Below are positions 1 to 8,550 of a stretch of DNA of 64,000 nt, piece after piece. Source of the DNA: Paenibacillus sophorae (GTDB lineage Bacteria; Bacillota; Bacilli; Paenibacillales; Paenibacillaceae). The position numbers were made by a program, and so were the translations under genes. Each line of letters begins with the position of its first letter. Within the stretch, counting starts at the first letter, position 1. Under the pieces are notes generated by a model that was not told the DNA's origin, did no database searches, and saw only the letters and a program-made list of their open reading frames with translations. Location of the stretch: NCBI RefSeq assembly GCF_018966525.1, contig NZ_CP076607.1:4278001-4342000 (forward strand), read 5' to 3'.

Positions 1-197
1 CTAGGAATAGGCATACTCTCAATAAGTTCGGGAAAATTGGCAGTTATCTCGTTTTCATGTCTCGTATATAGTCTTGGACGATTAATATTCCTAGGAACTA
101 ATCTGATTCCATCCCATTTTAGTTCGGTTATATATTTATCATCATTAAATGGTTTATTGTCCGCTGCGTATTCTAGGAGCATTGGAGATACAAACAT
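1..197 (-). CDS. ATP-dependent DNA ligase, N-terminal fragment
   Basis: The first 65 residues of a gene that runs out of the window at base 1. The protein opens with SPMLLEYAADNKPF and carries ELKWDGIR, the KxDG nucleotidyl-transfer motif of ATP-dependent DNA ligases, with Lys27 as the expected AMP-accepting residue. Such ligases seal nicks in phage DNA; SPbeta encodes one. The ATG at 197 follows a weak GGTGAT site. The catalytic core and OB domain lie outside the window, so activity cannot be judged. Confidence 0.8.
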   Translation of the reverse strand, partial: MFVSPMLLEYAADNKPFNDDKYITELKWDGIRLVPRNINRPRLYTRHENEITANFPELIESMPIP

Positions 198-261
198 TTT
201 TCATCACCCACTAATAGTATATCAAAAGTGTATATACTGGTTTAGCGGTAAGTTATGTATG

Positions 262-441
262 TTAAACCTCGAAGCAATCATATCCAAGGTTATCGATTAA
301 ATGTAATTGTGTAGCAACAATCTTTCCATTATCGTCCTTTAGATTTATCTGAGACTCGTATTTTAAATCAATGTAAATTCCATGTTCATAGGACAGATTC
401 TCTAAAGCTTCAATAAAGTCAACAATTTTATCCTTACTCAA
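262..441 (-). CDS. small hypothetical protein, 59 aa
   Basis: TTG start 9 bases after a GGAGG site. Acidic protein beginning MSKDKIVDFIEALENL and ending LGYDCFEV. No recognised domain. It lies just upstream of the ligase gene and is probably co-transcribed with it. Confidence 0.75.
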   Translation of the reverse strand: MSKDKIVDFIEALENLSYEHGIYIDLKYESQINLKDDNGKIVATQLHLIDNLGYDCFEV

Positions 442-570
442 TATGATTCCTCCTTCGTTTCATGGGTTGATGAAATACCTCTTTCATGAGGTTTTATATA
501 CTACATATAGATAATCATTAATAAATATATACTACATGTTGTATTAAACATCATAAGATTAATTTTAAAT

Positions 571-1758
571 TTAAAACTTATCAAATGTACATGGCTTTGC
601 TTCCAAGATTTCTTTAAGATATGTATGTGCGTTTTCAGCAGTTAATTCTATTCCCATTATGTATTCAATCTCTTCTCTCACATCTTTTGGAATCATGTTG
701 ATCAGAGCATTACCGTAACCAAGATTGTAAACCATTGCATTATATACTTTTTCATGGTTTATTCTCATCCATTGCATATACCCATATTTCACAGGTATTG
801 GACACATCATACAGCCTGTTCGCGGAGTAAATATTTTGAATCCTAACTTTTCTAGCATCATTGCTTGTTTTCTATTTACTGTTTGAGTTTGTCTGTCGCC
901 TAAATCGTAATAATCAAGTTCATATTCTTCTATTAATGACTTATTAGCAAAAACAGTTTCTTCTGTGTTTTCAGGATACTCCTGGATCAAGTTCATTTTA
1001 TAGAGATCGTTAAATGGTATATTCTCTTGTTCTACATAGTCCCAAATGTCCTTCTCTCTCCACCACAGGATTGGACGACATACATATGACTTCCATTCAG
1101 CCACACTATAGAAGTATTCACCATCTCTAAGTCCGGCCTGAAGTCGCTGACTAGACTCGTCTGCTCTAAGTCCAACGATGAGCAAGTCCCAACTATTTTC
1201 CTTTACTGCTCTTTTCATGGGTTCGTGTTTAAGCGTTCCACAACATCTCTCACTCAGTGGCCTTCCGTTTCTTCGGTCTCCTTTTCTAGCCGTAAAATAA
1301 TCATCTGTAATGCCACCGTTGCGGTCAATGATATGTTTCAATGTTCGTTTGGGTTTAGTAATTGTCAGTCTGAGGTTCCATAGATTTGTTAGCATTTTTT
1401 GATACTGGCGAACCTCTCTAAATTCGTTTGCGGTATCATTCCAAACAATATCGATGTCCGAAGGATCTCTCCCCAGTTCTATTAGTGATTTTCTGGTTAG
1501 ATAAATATCAATAACACTATCTATACCAAATGAGCAAGAAATAACTGGTTTCTTTGCTCTCTGTAGTGCCATTTTTATCAAATCAATTGATAATCTCTCT
1601 TTTTCATCTAAGGATATTGACTTATGTATGTTGAAATTTGCATATCTTGTTTCTTTATCTGCCCTTGTTTGGTTATACCTTTGCTTAGATTTCCCTTTAT
1701 CATCTAGGTACTCTTCTTTTGTTGGGTTAATCTGTAACCCATACTGTTCAGATATATT
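571..1758 (-). CDS. PAPS/APS-reductase-like PP-loop protein with Fe-S cysteines
   Basis: About 396 residues, TTG start (base 1761, overlapping the previous stop codon) behind AAGGTGGTGA. Residues 77-82 (SFGIDS) form an ATP-pyrophosphatase PP-loop, and GLRADES at 197-203 matches the family's GxRxxES block. Cys173-Cys174 (CCGTLK) and Cys317/Cys320 (GCMMC) match the CC...CxxC ligand set that holds a 4Fe-4S cluster in assimilatory APS reductases. Phage members of this family are usually of unknown substrate; some relatives thiolate DNA or tRNA. The neighbouring nucleoside-transferase-like and RlmN-like genes suggest nucleic-acid modification rather than sulfate assimilation, but this is inference. 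The coding end is given from the TTG at 1761 less the overlap. Confidence 0.8.
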   Translation of the reverse strand, partial: NISEQYGLQINPTKEEYLDDKGKSKQRYNQTRADKETRYANFNIHKSISLDEKERLSIDLIKMALQRAKKPVISCSFGIDSVIDIYLTRKSLIELGRDPSDIDIVWNDTANEFREVRQYQKMLTNLWNLRLTITKPKRTLKHIIDRNGGITDDYFTARKGDRRNGRPLSERCCGTLKHEPMKRAVKENSWDLLIVGLRADESSQRLQAGLRDGEYFYSVAEWKSYVCRPILWWREKDIWDYVEQENIPFNDLYKMNLIQEYPENTEETVFANKSLIEEYELDYYDLGDRQTQTVNRKQAMMLEKLGFKIFTPRTGCMMCPIPVKYGYMQWMRINHEKVYNAMVYNLGYGNALINMIPKDVREEIEYIMGIELTAENAHTYLKEILEAKPCTFDKF

Positions 1759-2000
1759 CAAATACTCACCACCTTATTATTTTTACTAATGTAGAATTTC
1801 TTAGTTGTTCTATTTACATAAATCAAACTCTTGCCGAATAGACTATCTATCCCCTCAAACAGAATCAGATTCTCTGTTTCGGCCTTTATTTTCTCAGTCT
1901 TGAACGTACAATCATTTTTAAGAAATGAAAGTATATCGAAAAAATTGAGAATTTGTCCTTCACACATTGTTCGACTGGTTTCAATGACATGGATATTCAT
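1758..2000 (-). CDS. small hypothetical protein, 80 aa
   Basis: ATG start behind GAGAGGCG. Its TGA stop overlaps the TTG start of the PP-loop gene, so the two are translationally coupled. No known domain. Confidence 0.75.
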   Translation of the reverse strand: MNIHVIETSRTMCEGQILNFFDILSFLKNDCTFKTEKIKAETENLILFEGIDSLFGKSLIYVNRTTKKFYISKNNKVVSI

Positions 2001-2014
2001 ATTCGCGCCTCTCT

Positions 2015-2386
2015 TTAAGTGTTTTTTAATAATACTGGTGCGAACTTTTTCAATTTGCTTAATCCCTTTTCAAAATCATTAAAAAGAAATAATGAGCAGC
2101 AAGCAAAGAATGGATCGATATAGCTCTTTTCCCATACTGTAATAATTGGGATATTGTTTTCAAATGCAGTTGCACATTCCCATGTAGCGCCAAATCCACT
2201 TGGATTATCTTTTTCCATGTAACAAAACACTAAATCCGACTTTTTAACTTGTTCGATATCTTCAAGTACAAAACGATAAGAGGCTGTTTGTTCTACGGAT
2301 CTTGGATCAAAATATGTCACCCCCTCAATTTTTGGTAACTTATCTTGCCATGTTCCATACATTCCACCTGAAAGGTAAATTTGCAT
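2015..2386 (-). CDS. nucleoside 2-deoxyribosyltransferase-like protein
   Basis: 123 residues with the family's pattern: an IYLSGGM opening strand, a FDPRS block, DLVFCYM, and GATWECATAF in which Glu70 sits where the catalytic glutamate of nucleoside 2-deoxyribosyltransferases lies, followed by the NIPII strand. These enzymes cut or exchange the base of a deoxynucleoside; close relatives include hydrolases of modified nucleotides. Good GGAGA site. It lies between the PP-loop and radical-SAM genes. Confidence 0.7.
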   Translation of the reverse strand: MQIYLSGGMYGTWQDKLPKIEGVTYFDPRSVEQTASYRFVLEDIEQVKKSDLVFCYMEKDNPSGFGATWECATAFENNIPIITVWEKSYIDPFFACCSLFLFNDFEKGLSKLKKFAPVLLKNT

Positions 2387-2435
2387 TAGATGTCTCCGTT
2401 CTTGTTAGTATTTCTTGATAAAATGAGGGTTTTAC

Positions 2436-3329
2436 TTAAACATTTTTCTTATTCTTCAACCACTCTTGGACATACCAAAGCATTCCGCAGCCGCCTCCGA
2501 TATCGTCCTGTCCTGCTGGATCAAACATTCTAACGTTGTATCCATCTTCCAAAAACTTATTCATGAACTCTTTAATTACGTTGTGATTTCGGTATCCGGC
2601 ATCTTTCATGGTTTCGTCAGCACTACAGACAACACTAAAAGTTAAGTTGAAGAACATGGGGCTAAACAAATCTTTAAGCCTGTTTAAATGATCATCTGTT
2701 ACATTGGTTCCATCTACACAATAGTTGAGGTAAACCTTTCTTCCAGTTTCTTTGCTCCAAGTGATTCCAGCGTCACGGATCTTTCGCAATGGCATCTTAT
2801 TCTTAAATGGAATCAACGTATTTCTTTCTTCTTCGAATGCTTTATGTATAGAAAACTGCAAACCTACTTTATCAATTTGCTTGGACAATTCAATCATCTT
2901 GCTAAATGTTTTGTCGTTATTAATTCCAACTGTAGATATCAAAAGTTGTGCGTTCGGATAAAGAACATTTAGAAGTTTAATTGCTGATTCTACATTATCC
3001 CAATTAAGCATTGGTTCACCCATAGACATGAACATGATTTGAAACTTATCAGACGACAACACATCGTTAGCAATCTTCATGTCTTCGATCATGTGTGTAA
3101 CCTGATAAATGATTTCATCTGGTTTTAAATTTCTAATAAACTTCTTGCCTGTGCCACAAAATTTACATCCTACAGGACATCCAGATTGTACCGAGCAACA
3201 GATAACGGTTCGATTTTTGAACGATTCATATTTGTATAGAACAGCTTCGGTTACAACTTCTTCTGTTGTGAAAACATACTTCCATACATTTTGTTCTGAA
3301 CTATCAAATCTTTTAACTTCATTAAACAA
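2436..3329 (-). CDS. RlmN/Cfr-like radical SAM protein
   Basis: 297 residues, TTG start 8 bases after AGGAG. SGCPVGCKFCGTGK supplies the CxxxCxxC 4Fe-4S motif (Cys51, Cys55, Cys58); MSMGEPMLNWDNV, LQFSIHKAFEEERNTLIP and CVDGTNVTDDH line up with RlmN blocks; DDIGGGCGML near the end places Cys281 where RlmN's methyl-carrying cysteine lies. RlmN and Cfr methylate adenine in 23S rRNA and some tRNAs. The protein is about 60-80 residues shorter than cellular RlmN because the N-terminal helical domain is missing, so the substrate may differ. Confidence 0.85.
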   Translation of the reverse strand: MFNEVKRFDSSEQNVWKYVFTTEEVVTEAVLYKYESFKNRTVICCSVQSGCPVGCKFCGTGKKFIRNLKPDEIIYQVTHMIEDMKIANDVLSSDKFQIMFMSMGEPMLNWDNVESAIKLLNVLYPNAQLLISTVGINNDKTFSKMIELSKQIDKVGLQFSIHKAFEEERNTLIPFKNKMPLRKIRDAGITWSKETGRKVYLNYCVDGTNVTDDHLNRLKDLFSPMFFNLTFSVVCSADETMKDAGYRNHNVIKEFMNKFLEDGYNVRMFDPAGQDDIGGGCGMLWYVQEWLKNKKNV

Positions 3330-3340
3330 TTAATCATCTC

Positions 3341-3511
3341 CTATGTATTTTTATTATTTAAATCAATACCACAAACATGACAGTAATTCAGTTCGATATC
3401 GGTATATTCAAAACTATCATTACTATAATCCCACGAATTTCCCTCTACTCTTAAATACCATTTCTTATTTTGATAATCAAACCAAATATTTTCATCACAG
3501 TTATGTTCCAC
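3341..3511 (-). CDS. small protein with C-terminal CxxC, 56 aa
   Basis: GTG start after GGGAGG. Begins MEHNCDENIWFDYQ and ends ELNYCHVCGIDLNNKNT; the CHVCG knuckle suggests metal binding. No recognised family. Its tail runs up to the RlmN-like gene's ribosome site. Confidence 0.75.
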   Translation of the reverse strand: MEHNCDENIWFDYQNKKWYLRVEGNSWDYSNDSFEYTDIELNYCHVCGIDLNNKNT

Positions 3512-3544
3512 TCTTTATCCTCCCTTCAACATGAAACTGAACTT

Positions 3545-4753
3545 TTATTCCAACTCAAATGGACATTTGTAGTCTTCTAATTCTTCATTCTCCCACTTTT
3601 CATATTCCGCTTTAGGCACTTCTCTTGTCACAATGCAACTTTTTGCCAGAACTTTATCTGAATTCTTAATGTAAAAATCTGTGTATGGAATTGTTGCTTC
3701 AATTAACACAGCATTTCTGCTATTTGAATAACTGGAACTTGAAATTTCTAACTTCTCATTGAAATACAGGTAGTCATCTCTCTTGGGAGTGGCCTTCTGA
3801 TCTATCTTGTATTCAAATTCCTTGTCCCAGAAACTAAAATATTTATCTCCCCTTTTTTCAACGAACTTGTAGAATTTCCGATTCGCGATAAACTCCTCTC
3901 CGTTGTATCCAACTTTATTCTTTGGCGTGTTATCAATTTGCTTTAGAGTCCCATCTTTTTTTATTCTATATGTATAGTCATTAATTGTTACTACTTTAGT
4001 TGGTTCCTTGCTTATGTATTCGATAATCTCTTCAACATCATTAAATTTAACTTTTTCTGGTTCCTTGAAATAATCATCATTTATTGAAAGATCAGCTATC
4101 TTATCAATGATTAAATCAAGAGAGAATTCTTCACCTTCTTTCAGTTTGATTAATTTATCGTAGTTGATTCCATACATTCCACCCAAATGCTCTTTTAAAT
4201 GCTCAATTGTCTCGATCTTCATGCCCATGCACTTTAGTGCAATCCGCAAAAATTCCGGCTTGGAAATTGTGTATCCTTTTTCTTTATATTTATGTACTCT
4301 AAGCAAAGAAACGACTGGGTATGCAGTGTTTTTGTTGAACTTGAGAATCCGTTGTGAATTATGTTTTAGGAAGTCTTCGTGTAAAACGAACTCCTCTGAG
4401 AAAAAGTCGAATGCACCCATGCATACCGTATAATCAAAACTGTCAAATATCTCTTCCGCATTCTCAAAATATCTGAAATGAATCATTTGTACTTCTTTAT
4501 CATCGATTCTTACAAGGAGCGCTTTTGTGGTCAGAGCATTGATCCAGTCATTCCCATCCTCATATACTTCTTCAATAAATTCATTGAGCAGTTTTTCGCT
4601 ACGAAAATAAACATCAACATCTTTAATTTCTTTATTATTGAATAGACTAGTAATTAATCCCCCAGCTATAAATACCCTATATTCCTTAAATACATTGACT
4701 AAATGTTGCCCCAAGTAATTGTACAGTTTATTCTTTTCAAATTGGAAGTTCAT
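3545..4753 (-). CDS. protein with N-terminal nucleotidyltransferase fold, 402 aa
   Basis: Residues 28-50 read FIAGGLITSLFNNKEIKDVDVYF, here noted as a GG (31-32) plus DVD (45-47) pattern typical of the polymerase-beta/CCA-adding nucleotidyltransferase fold. The first 130 residues resemble phage nucleotidyltransferase-like proteins; the C-terminal 250 residues are of unknown fold and are rich in charged repeats. Target unknown. ATG after AGGAG. An SPBRE-like element lies 45 bases upstream. A shorter relative is encoded at 27277-27882. Confidence 0.7.
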   Translation of the reverse strand: MNFQFEKNKLYNYLGQHLVNVFKEYRVFIAGGLITSLFNNKEIKDVDVYFRSEKLLNEFIEEVYEDGNDWINALTTKALLVRIDDKEVQMIHFRYFENAEEIFDSFDYTVCMGAFDFFSEEFVLHEDFLKHNSQRILKFNKNTAYPVVSLLRVHKYKEKGYTISKPEFLRIALKCMGMKIETIEHLKEHLGGMYGINYDKLIKLKEGEEFSLDLIIDKIADLSINDDYFKEPEKVKFNDVEEIIEYISKEPTKVVTINDYTYRIKKDGTLKQIDNTPKNKVGYNGEEFIANRKFYKFVEKRGDKYFSFWDKEFEYKIDQKATPKRDDYLYFNEKLEISSSSYSNSRNAVLIEATIPYTDFYIKNSDKVLAKSCIVTREVPKAEYEKWENEELEDYKCPFELE

Positions 4754-4797
4754 TTATCTTCTCCTTTATAATATCATTAATTATTATTTATGTATAT

Positions 4798-4815
4798 ATT
4801 TATTTTTACTTTATT
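4798..4815 (-). promoter_or_regulatory. SPBRE-like element
   Basis: ATTTATTTTTACTTTATT, 17 of 18 bases of the window consensus. A TGTATA/ATAATA pair with 17-bp spacing follows on the minus strand (4791-4796 and 4768-4773), but transcription from it would start inside the next ribosome site, so its use as a promoter here is doubtful. Confidence 0.5.
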
Positions 4816-5090
4816 GAATTATAAACTTGAATCCAGCAGCCACAACTACAATTTAAATCATGATCCACTTTCTTCTTGTTTGGTAGTAGCAACCTTGCCG
4901 ATGGAAAACTATATGGTCTGTTAGCATATTGCAATCTTCCTTCTTGATATTCAATCTCATCAAGAATTTCTCTTAATTCTCTTTTGTCTTTCCTTTTTGG
5001 CTTCACTTTAATCTCATCTTTTAACTCAAGTGCTCTCATCTTTAATGTTTTTGTGCTGACTCGATATAACATCTCGCCCCAAACTCCCAT
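4806..5090 (-). CDS. hypothetical protein, 94 aa, Cys-rich tail
   Basis: The ATG at 5090 is preferred to the upstream TTG (5096) because AGAGG lies 6 bases away. Lys/Arg-rich middle (KVKPKRKDKRELREIL), then a CSCGC cluster near the end that could bind metal. No known family. Confidence 0.7.
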   Translation of the reverse strand: MGVWGEMLYRVSTKTLKMRALELKDEIKVKPKRKDKRELREILDEIEYQEGRLQYANRPYSFPSARLLLPNKKKVDHDLNCSCGCWIQVYNSIK

Positions 5091-5223
5091 ACTCAACCTC
5101 TACTTTCTTCATAAAATCGGGCTTTCATGCGCTTTTAGTAATCAAAAAGTCCAGTGTTTATAAGGTTTTCTTGCATTAACAAGCTACGAAACATGTATTG
5201 CACCACTTCTTCGTACTGTGCAA

Positions 5224-5532
5224 CTAATTTTGGAACCAGACAGGGCTTAAAGAAACAATTTCATCAATTTCGCCAGCTAACATTCCATTGACTGATACAT
5301 AGCTGTCATTCCATTCTTCTTTCGAGCAAGTGGAGAGACAAAATACCTTAAAATAATTTCCGTTAAGAGTAAACACCTTGTAAGTTGTGTCAATGATAGT
5401 CTTATCCTTGTACGGCGTTTGCACATACTTCTGCGCAGCCAGAAGCTCCGCATTAGGGGTGCTGTTCAAATACGAATTAACAGACTGCTGGAGACTTTCG
5501 GGGCAATCATTGAGTTTGATTTCTTCTTTCAT
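5224..5532 (-). CDS. hypothetical protein, 102 aa
   Basis: ATG after AAGGAGTGA. Contains a TTYKVFTLNGNYFKVFCLST beta-hairpin-like stretch and an acidic tail. No recognised family. Confidence 0.75.
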   Translation of the reverse strand: MKEEIKLNDCPESLQQSVNSYLNSTPNAELLAAQKYVQTPYKDKTIIDTTYKVFTLNGNYFKVFCLSTCSKEEWNDSYVSVNGMLAGEIDEIVSLSPVWFQN

Positions 5533-5570
5533 AGTTTAATCACTCCTTCGCTATATGCGTATGCCATACT

Positions 5571-5747
5571 TCATACCTCAAATCGGTCTGGCAATAAATT
5601 AAATACTTGCTTACGATAAACAGATCTTCTAAATAACTCTTCGGGACAATCCAGGCATTTAATCACAAGATCTTTTTCAATTCCTCCACTCTCTAATTCG
5701 TTCCCTGCCGGAAAATAAGCGGCAATATGTTTATGTGCGCAATCCAA
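5571..5747 (-). CDS. small protein with CxxC, 58 aa
   Basis: TTG start after AAGTTGGTGAT. Ends with IKCLDCPEELFRRSVYRKQV. CLDC and an upstream Cys-His pair could bind metal. The start is uncertain because no ATG is in frame. Confidence 0.6.
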   Translation of the reverse strand: MDCAHKHIAAYFPAGNELESGGIEKDLVIKCLDCPEELFRRSVYRKQVFNLLPDRFEV

Positions 5748-5801
5748 CCAATCACCAACTTTCTGATCAAATCAAGCTTTGATGAAGATCTTTAAATCAC
5801 T

Positions 5802-6458
5802 TTAACTTCTGATTTTTCTTGTTCTATTTTTTATTTGCTCCCTCTCTCTTCTGTCTTGTGTTTCATAGATGCGAACCGCTTTCCGAATATGCTGTTCTAT
5901 TTTATCTATGTCCTTATTTAGATCGTGCAAACCTTTCTCTTTAATTGAAAAATTCCCTTTATACATATTCAGATCCAGCACATATGATCTAGAATAACTA
6001 ATTGAATCTATATCCTGATAATCGATTTGAATATCGAAAGAAGGAAAGTTTCTTTCTTCATCCATAACTTCTATAAAACTACCCGCCAAAGCGTTTATGG
6101 TTTGACCTGGAGCTAAAAATGCGACACCTTCGTTTAGCATATGTGCATTTTTTAAATCTTTAGGAAGCCAGCCTCCATTCTTTGTTGTTAAATTGATTTT
6201 GATGTTTTTCGCAGCATTCTCACCTCTGTTAGTTAATTTAAATGAAACAAATTGAAGATCGTTAGAATCAAAGTAACCAATAACATTGGGCGTGTTATTT
6301 TCTTGACGAATTTTTTCATTATGCTTCAGCGATTCAGCGCTATACTTTTGTGAATTTCGAGCAAACCACACGTTAAGTGCGGTCAACAGAATAGTAAGGG
6401 TAATATTGAAAACACCAATTAAATTAACATTCTCTGTTGCCCATTGGTTAAAATTCAT
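5802..6458 (-). CDS. membrane-anchored hypothetical protein, 218 aa
   Basis: One transmembrane helix at about residues 10-32 (VFNITLTILLTALNVWFA), then a charged linker, a beta-rich middle domain (residues 55-165) and a basic, probably coiled tail ending in KNRTRKIRS. The soluble part should face the cytoplasm or the cell surface depending on topology; the positive residues after the helix favour the cytoplasm. Good GGAG site. Confidence 0.75.
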   Translation of the reverse strand: MNFNQWATENVNLIGVFNITLTILLTALNVWFARNSQKYSAESLKHNEKIRQENNTPNVIGYFDSNDLQFVSFKLTNRGENAAKNIKINLTTKNGGWLPKDLKNAHMLNEGVAFLAPGQTINALAGSFIEVMDEERNFPSFDIQIDYQDIDSISYSRSYVLDLNMYKGNFSIKEKGLHDLNKDIDKIEQHIRKAVRIYETQDRREREQIKNRTRKIRS

Positions 6459-6498
6459 ATTGTGATTCTCCTATACTCTGTGAAAGTAAACTTTCATC

Positions 6499-6669
6499 TT
6501 ATTTTCTCACTTTAATTCTTATAGTTATCTCTAATCGTTCATTGGATTCTGGGTCATAAATTGGCATATTCTCCTTAATCCAATCCTTAACACGTTCGAT
6601 TGGGTCTGATCCATCATAAGTTATGATTGTTATCTGTTCACCTACTAATCGTTCATCCTCTTCAAACAT
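6499..6669 (-). CDS. small hypothetical protein, 56 aa
   Basis: ATG after GGAGG. Begins MFEEDERLVGEQITIITYDG and ends RLEITIRIKVRK. A boundary-element copy follows the stop at about 6482-6495. Confidence 0.75.
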   Translation of the reverse strand: MFEEDERLVGEQITIITYDGSDPIERVKDWIKENMPIYDPESNERLEITIRIKVRK

Positions 6670-6688
6670 CTACTTGCCTCCAATTCAA

Positions 6689-6901
6689 CTATTCCAGCGA
6701 TTTAAGTTTCGAGCTTTCCTTGATCCAATCGAATAATTTTCTAGTATCATTGGATGTACATTCATCCAAAAAATCATCTATGTCAATGTTAATCATTCTA
6801 TCGTCTAGATACGTTTGTACTTCTTCCCTACTGACGTAAAAATGAAACTCACCAAATTGATTATATGTAGTTAGTTGAATCTTAGTTGTCTTATTGCTCA
6901 T
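6689..6901 (-). CDS. small acidic protein, 70 aa
   Basis: ATG 11 bases after GGAGAG. Two halves, a beta-rich FGEFHFYVSREEV and an acidic helix. No known family. Confidence 0.7.
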   Translation of the reverse strand: MSNKTTKIQLTTYNQFGEFHFYVSREEVQTYLDDRMINIDIDDFLDECTSNDTRKLFDWIKESSKLKSLE

Positions 6902-6932
6902 GATTGAAATCTCTCCAGTCCCGATGTTGGTT

Positions 6933-6991
6933 TATTTTACCTCTTAACATCATAATACCTTATCTTGTTTAATACAGCATGAGGTAAAATA
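6933..6991. repeat. 11-bp inverted repeat in an intergenic region
   Basis: TATTTTACCTC (6933-6943) and GAGGTAAAATA (6981-6991) are perfect inverted copies with 37 bases between. They flank AT-rich DNA ahead of the gene starting at 6901. It could be an operator pair or a leader hairpin; nothing in the sequence decides. Confidence 0.5.
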
Positions 6992-7014
6992 ATCCTGTTG
7001 GAGAAAGATTTCGC

Positions 7015-7245
7015 TCAGTCTGTTTCGTCATCTATATCATTACCATCACTATCAGTATGTATTACTTCTTTTAGTTTTCCGCCTTCCCATATTTGCAGTA
7101 TATGAGATGAGTCTTCACTGCCTATATACTCTTCTGGATTTACATCATGTATCGTGATACCTTTAGCAATTTGTTGATCGTCTCCAGCATATAAAATCTG
7201 ATAATACTCTATTTCCTCAAATATTTTCACATAGGTTTTATTCAT
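7015..7245 (-). CDS. hypothetical acidic protein, 76 aa
   Basis: The ATG at 7245 is chosen because GGAGG lies 7 bases upstream; a longer in-frame start has no site. Very acidic tail (SDGNDIDDETD). Confidence 0.75.
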   Translation of the reverse strand: MNKTYVKIFEEIEYYQILYAGDDQQIAKGITIHDVNPEEYIGSEDSSHILQIWEGGKLKEVIHTDSDGNDIDDETD

Positions 7246-7279
7246 TCTTGTTCCTCCATTTCTACGTAAAAGAAAGATT

Positions 7280-7537
7280 TTATCCAATATATATGATTTC
7301 TTCTTTAATGATTACAGACTCAAATTCATTTATAAAAACTCTGTTCAGCACTATATCTTTTTGAGAGACATTTAATCTGGTAGTTTTACTTATTCCTTCC
7401 GCCGCTTTCTTCAGACTCATATAGTCACGGTATCCATCATTAATGATTTTCCCATTCTGCTTTAAGATACATTCATAATTTACTCTAACGAATTTTCCTT
7501 TTCTTTGCTGGACTACTCTTTCTATCCCAATGACCAA
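7280..7537 (-). CDS. hypothetical protein, 85 aa
   Basis: The reading frame opens with a TTG at 7537 that almost touches GAGGAA; an ATT codon six bases further on has better spacing, so the start is unsure. It contains a YECILKQNGKIINDGYRDY hairpin. It overlaps no neighbour but sits tightly behind the gene at 7542. Confidence 0.65.
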   Translation of the reverse strand: MVIGIERVVQQRKGKFVRVNYECILKQNGKIINDGYRDYMSLKKAAEGISKTTRLNVSQKDIVLNRVFINEFESVIIKEEIIYIG

Positions 7538-7541
7538 TTCC

Positions 7542-7811
7542 TCATTTCTTCATGGCTTCAAAATGTTTTATAGTATAATGCCGTGCTGGTCTTCCAATGT
7601 GTTTGATATAGCCCTTAGTAAACAAATCACTTTTATCAAGCGCTGATAATACACGATTATTGATTTTTAACGGATGATGATCTCCATGCTTATCATACAT
7701 TCCTGCACGATTAGCACATTCGTGAATTTCATCCAAATCTCCATACCAAACTGAATTTCGACCATTTTCAATTAAAATGTCATACATATGCTCTGCAATA
7801 GTTTTCTTCAT
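7542..7811 (-). CDS. possible winged-helix protein, 89 aa
   Basis: ATG at 7811 after GGAGTG. The C-terminal half (VLSALDKSDLFTKGYIKHI, then RPARHYTIK) has the spacing of a winged-helix DNA-binding domain: recognition helix, then a two-strand wing. Function unknown. Confidence 0.65.
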   Translation of the reverse strand: MKKTIAEHMYDILIENGRNSVWYGDLDEIHECANRAGMYDKHGDHHPLKINNRVLSALDKSDLFTKGYIKHIGRPARHYTIKHFEAMKK

Positions 7812-7844
7812 ATTCACTCCATGTCTTCATCGCAGAAGAAAATT

Positions 7845-8210
7845 TCACGACCTCTCAAGCCATTCAAGTGTTTGTGATTGATCCATGTAAAAAGAATTTT
7901 CAGTAAGATTGTATTTTACAAACACATCGGCTCCAGCAGTACCCTGATTAAACCCATTGAAATCAGCATCAACAAACATTCTTGCTATAATATAGCCGCC
8001 AATTATCTTATCTTCATAATTCTTTATGTAATCACTTTTAATTGGTTCATATACATCACCAAACGCTAAATCGAGAATATAGCCAAGTTCTTTTAAGTTT
8101 CTTTTTCCTTTATAATAAACTCTTTCACCATATTCATTCTCTTGAAATTTATCAGAGAAAAAATAATTCCTCAAGTTGCTTTTTCTAGCCTCAAACTCTG
8201 ACGATTTCAA
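7845..8210 (-). CDS. hypothetical protein, 121 aa
   Basis: TTG start 8 bases after GGAG. Mixed alpha/beta protein with aromatic-rich segments (NYFFSDKFQENEYGERVYY). No known family. Confidence 0.7.
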   Translation of the reverse strand: MKSSEFEARKSNLRNYFFSDKFQENEYGERVYYKGKRNLKELGYILDLAFGDVYEPIKSDYIKNYEDKIIGGYIIARMFVDADFNGFNQGTAGADVFVKYNLTENSFYMDQSQTLEWLERS

Positions 8211-8225
8211 CCAATCATCTCCATT

Positions 8226-8474
8226 CTAATATAGTTTCTGCCCCTTTCCAGTTGTTAACTTCCACGCATGGAGACATCCAACCTCTAGTTCCTGTGCATC
8301 TGTAAAGCAAGCCTTACACTCTCCAGACTTATAGTATTCACAACCTTTAGATACAATCTTTCTAAGTTGTTTCTTAGACAATACTCTTGCGGTTGGCCCT
8401 CTTAAGTATCTATCTTCTGTATGAACAATAATATATTTTGGGTCAGTTGCTAATTCGTGCGCCTTTTTTCTCAT
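8226..8474 (-). CDS. four-cysteine small protein, copy 1 (82 aa)
   Basis: Paralogue of the gene at 9697-9945, with the same length and about half the residues identical. Both start M(R/K)(K/R)KAHEL, share VHTEDRYL and end KGQKLY or RGQKLY. A CX6CX2CX10C cluster, with FTDAQELE inside it, suggests a zinc site. The ATG at 8474 is chosen to match the paralogue and because GGAAGTGA precedes it. Confidence 0.75.
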   Translation of the reverse strand: MRKKAHELATDPKYIIVHTEDRYLRGPTARVLSKKQLRKIVSKGCEYYKSGECKACFTDAQELEVGCLHAWKLTTGKGQKLY

Positions 8475-8550
8475 TGTCTTCACTTCCATTTCTTAATGAA
8501 AGGAAAATTTCATAAGTTTTTAATTCAAACATGGTTATGATTCATAAATA

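Noticed and set aside
37..300. Plus-strand open frame of 87 codons
   Set aside because: It lies opposite the DNA ligase fragment and the 59-aa gene, both of which have ribosome sites and, for the ligase, a clear motif. No ribosome site precedes it.
5135..5223. Minus-strand frame ending SLLMQENLINTGLFDY
   Set aside because: Reads like protein, but no start codon with a ribosome site could be found; it may be a remnant.
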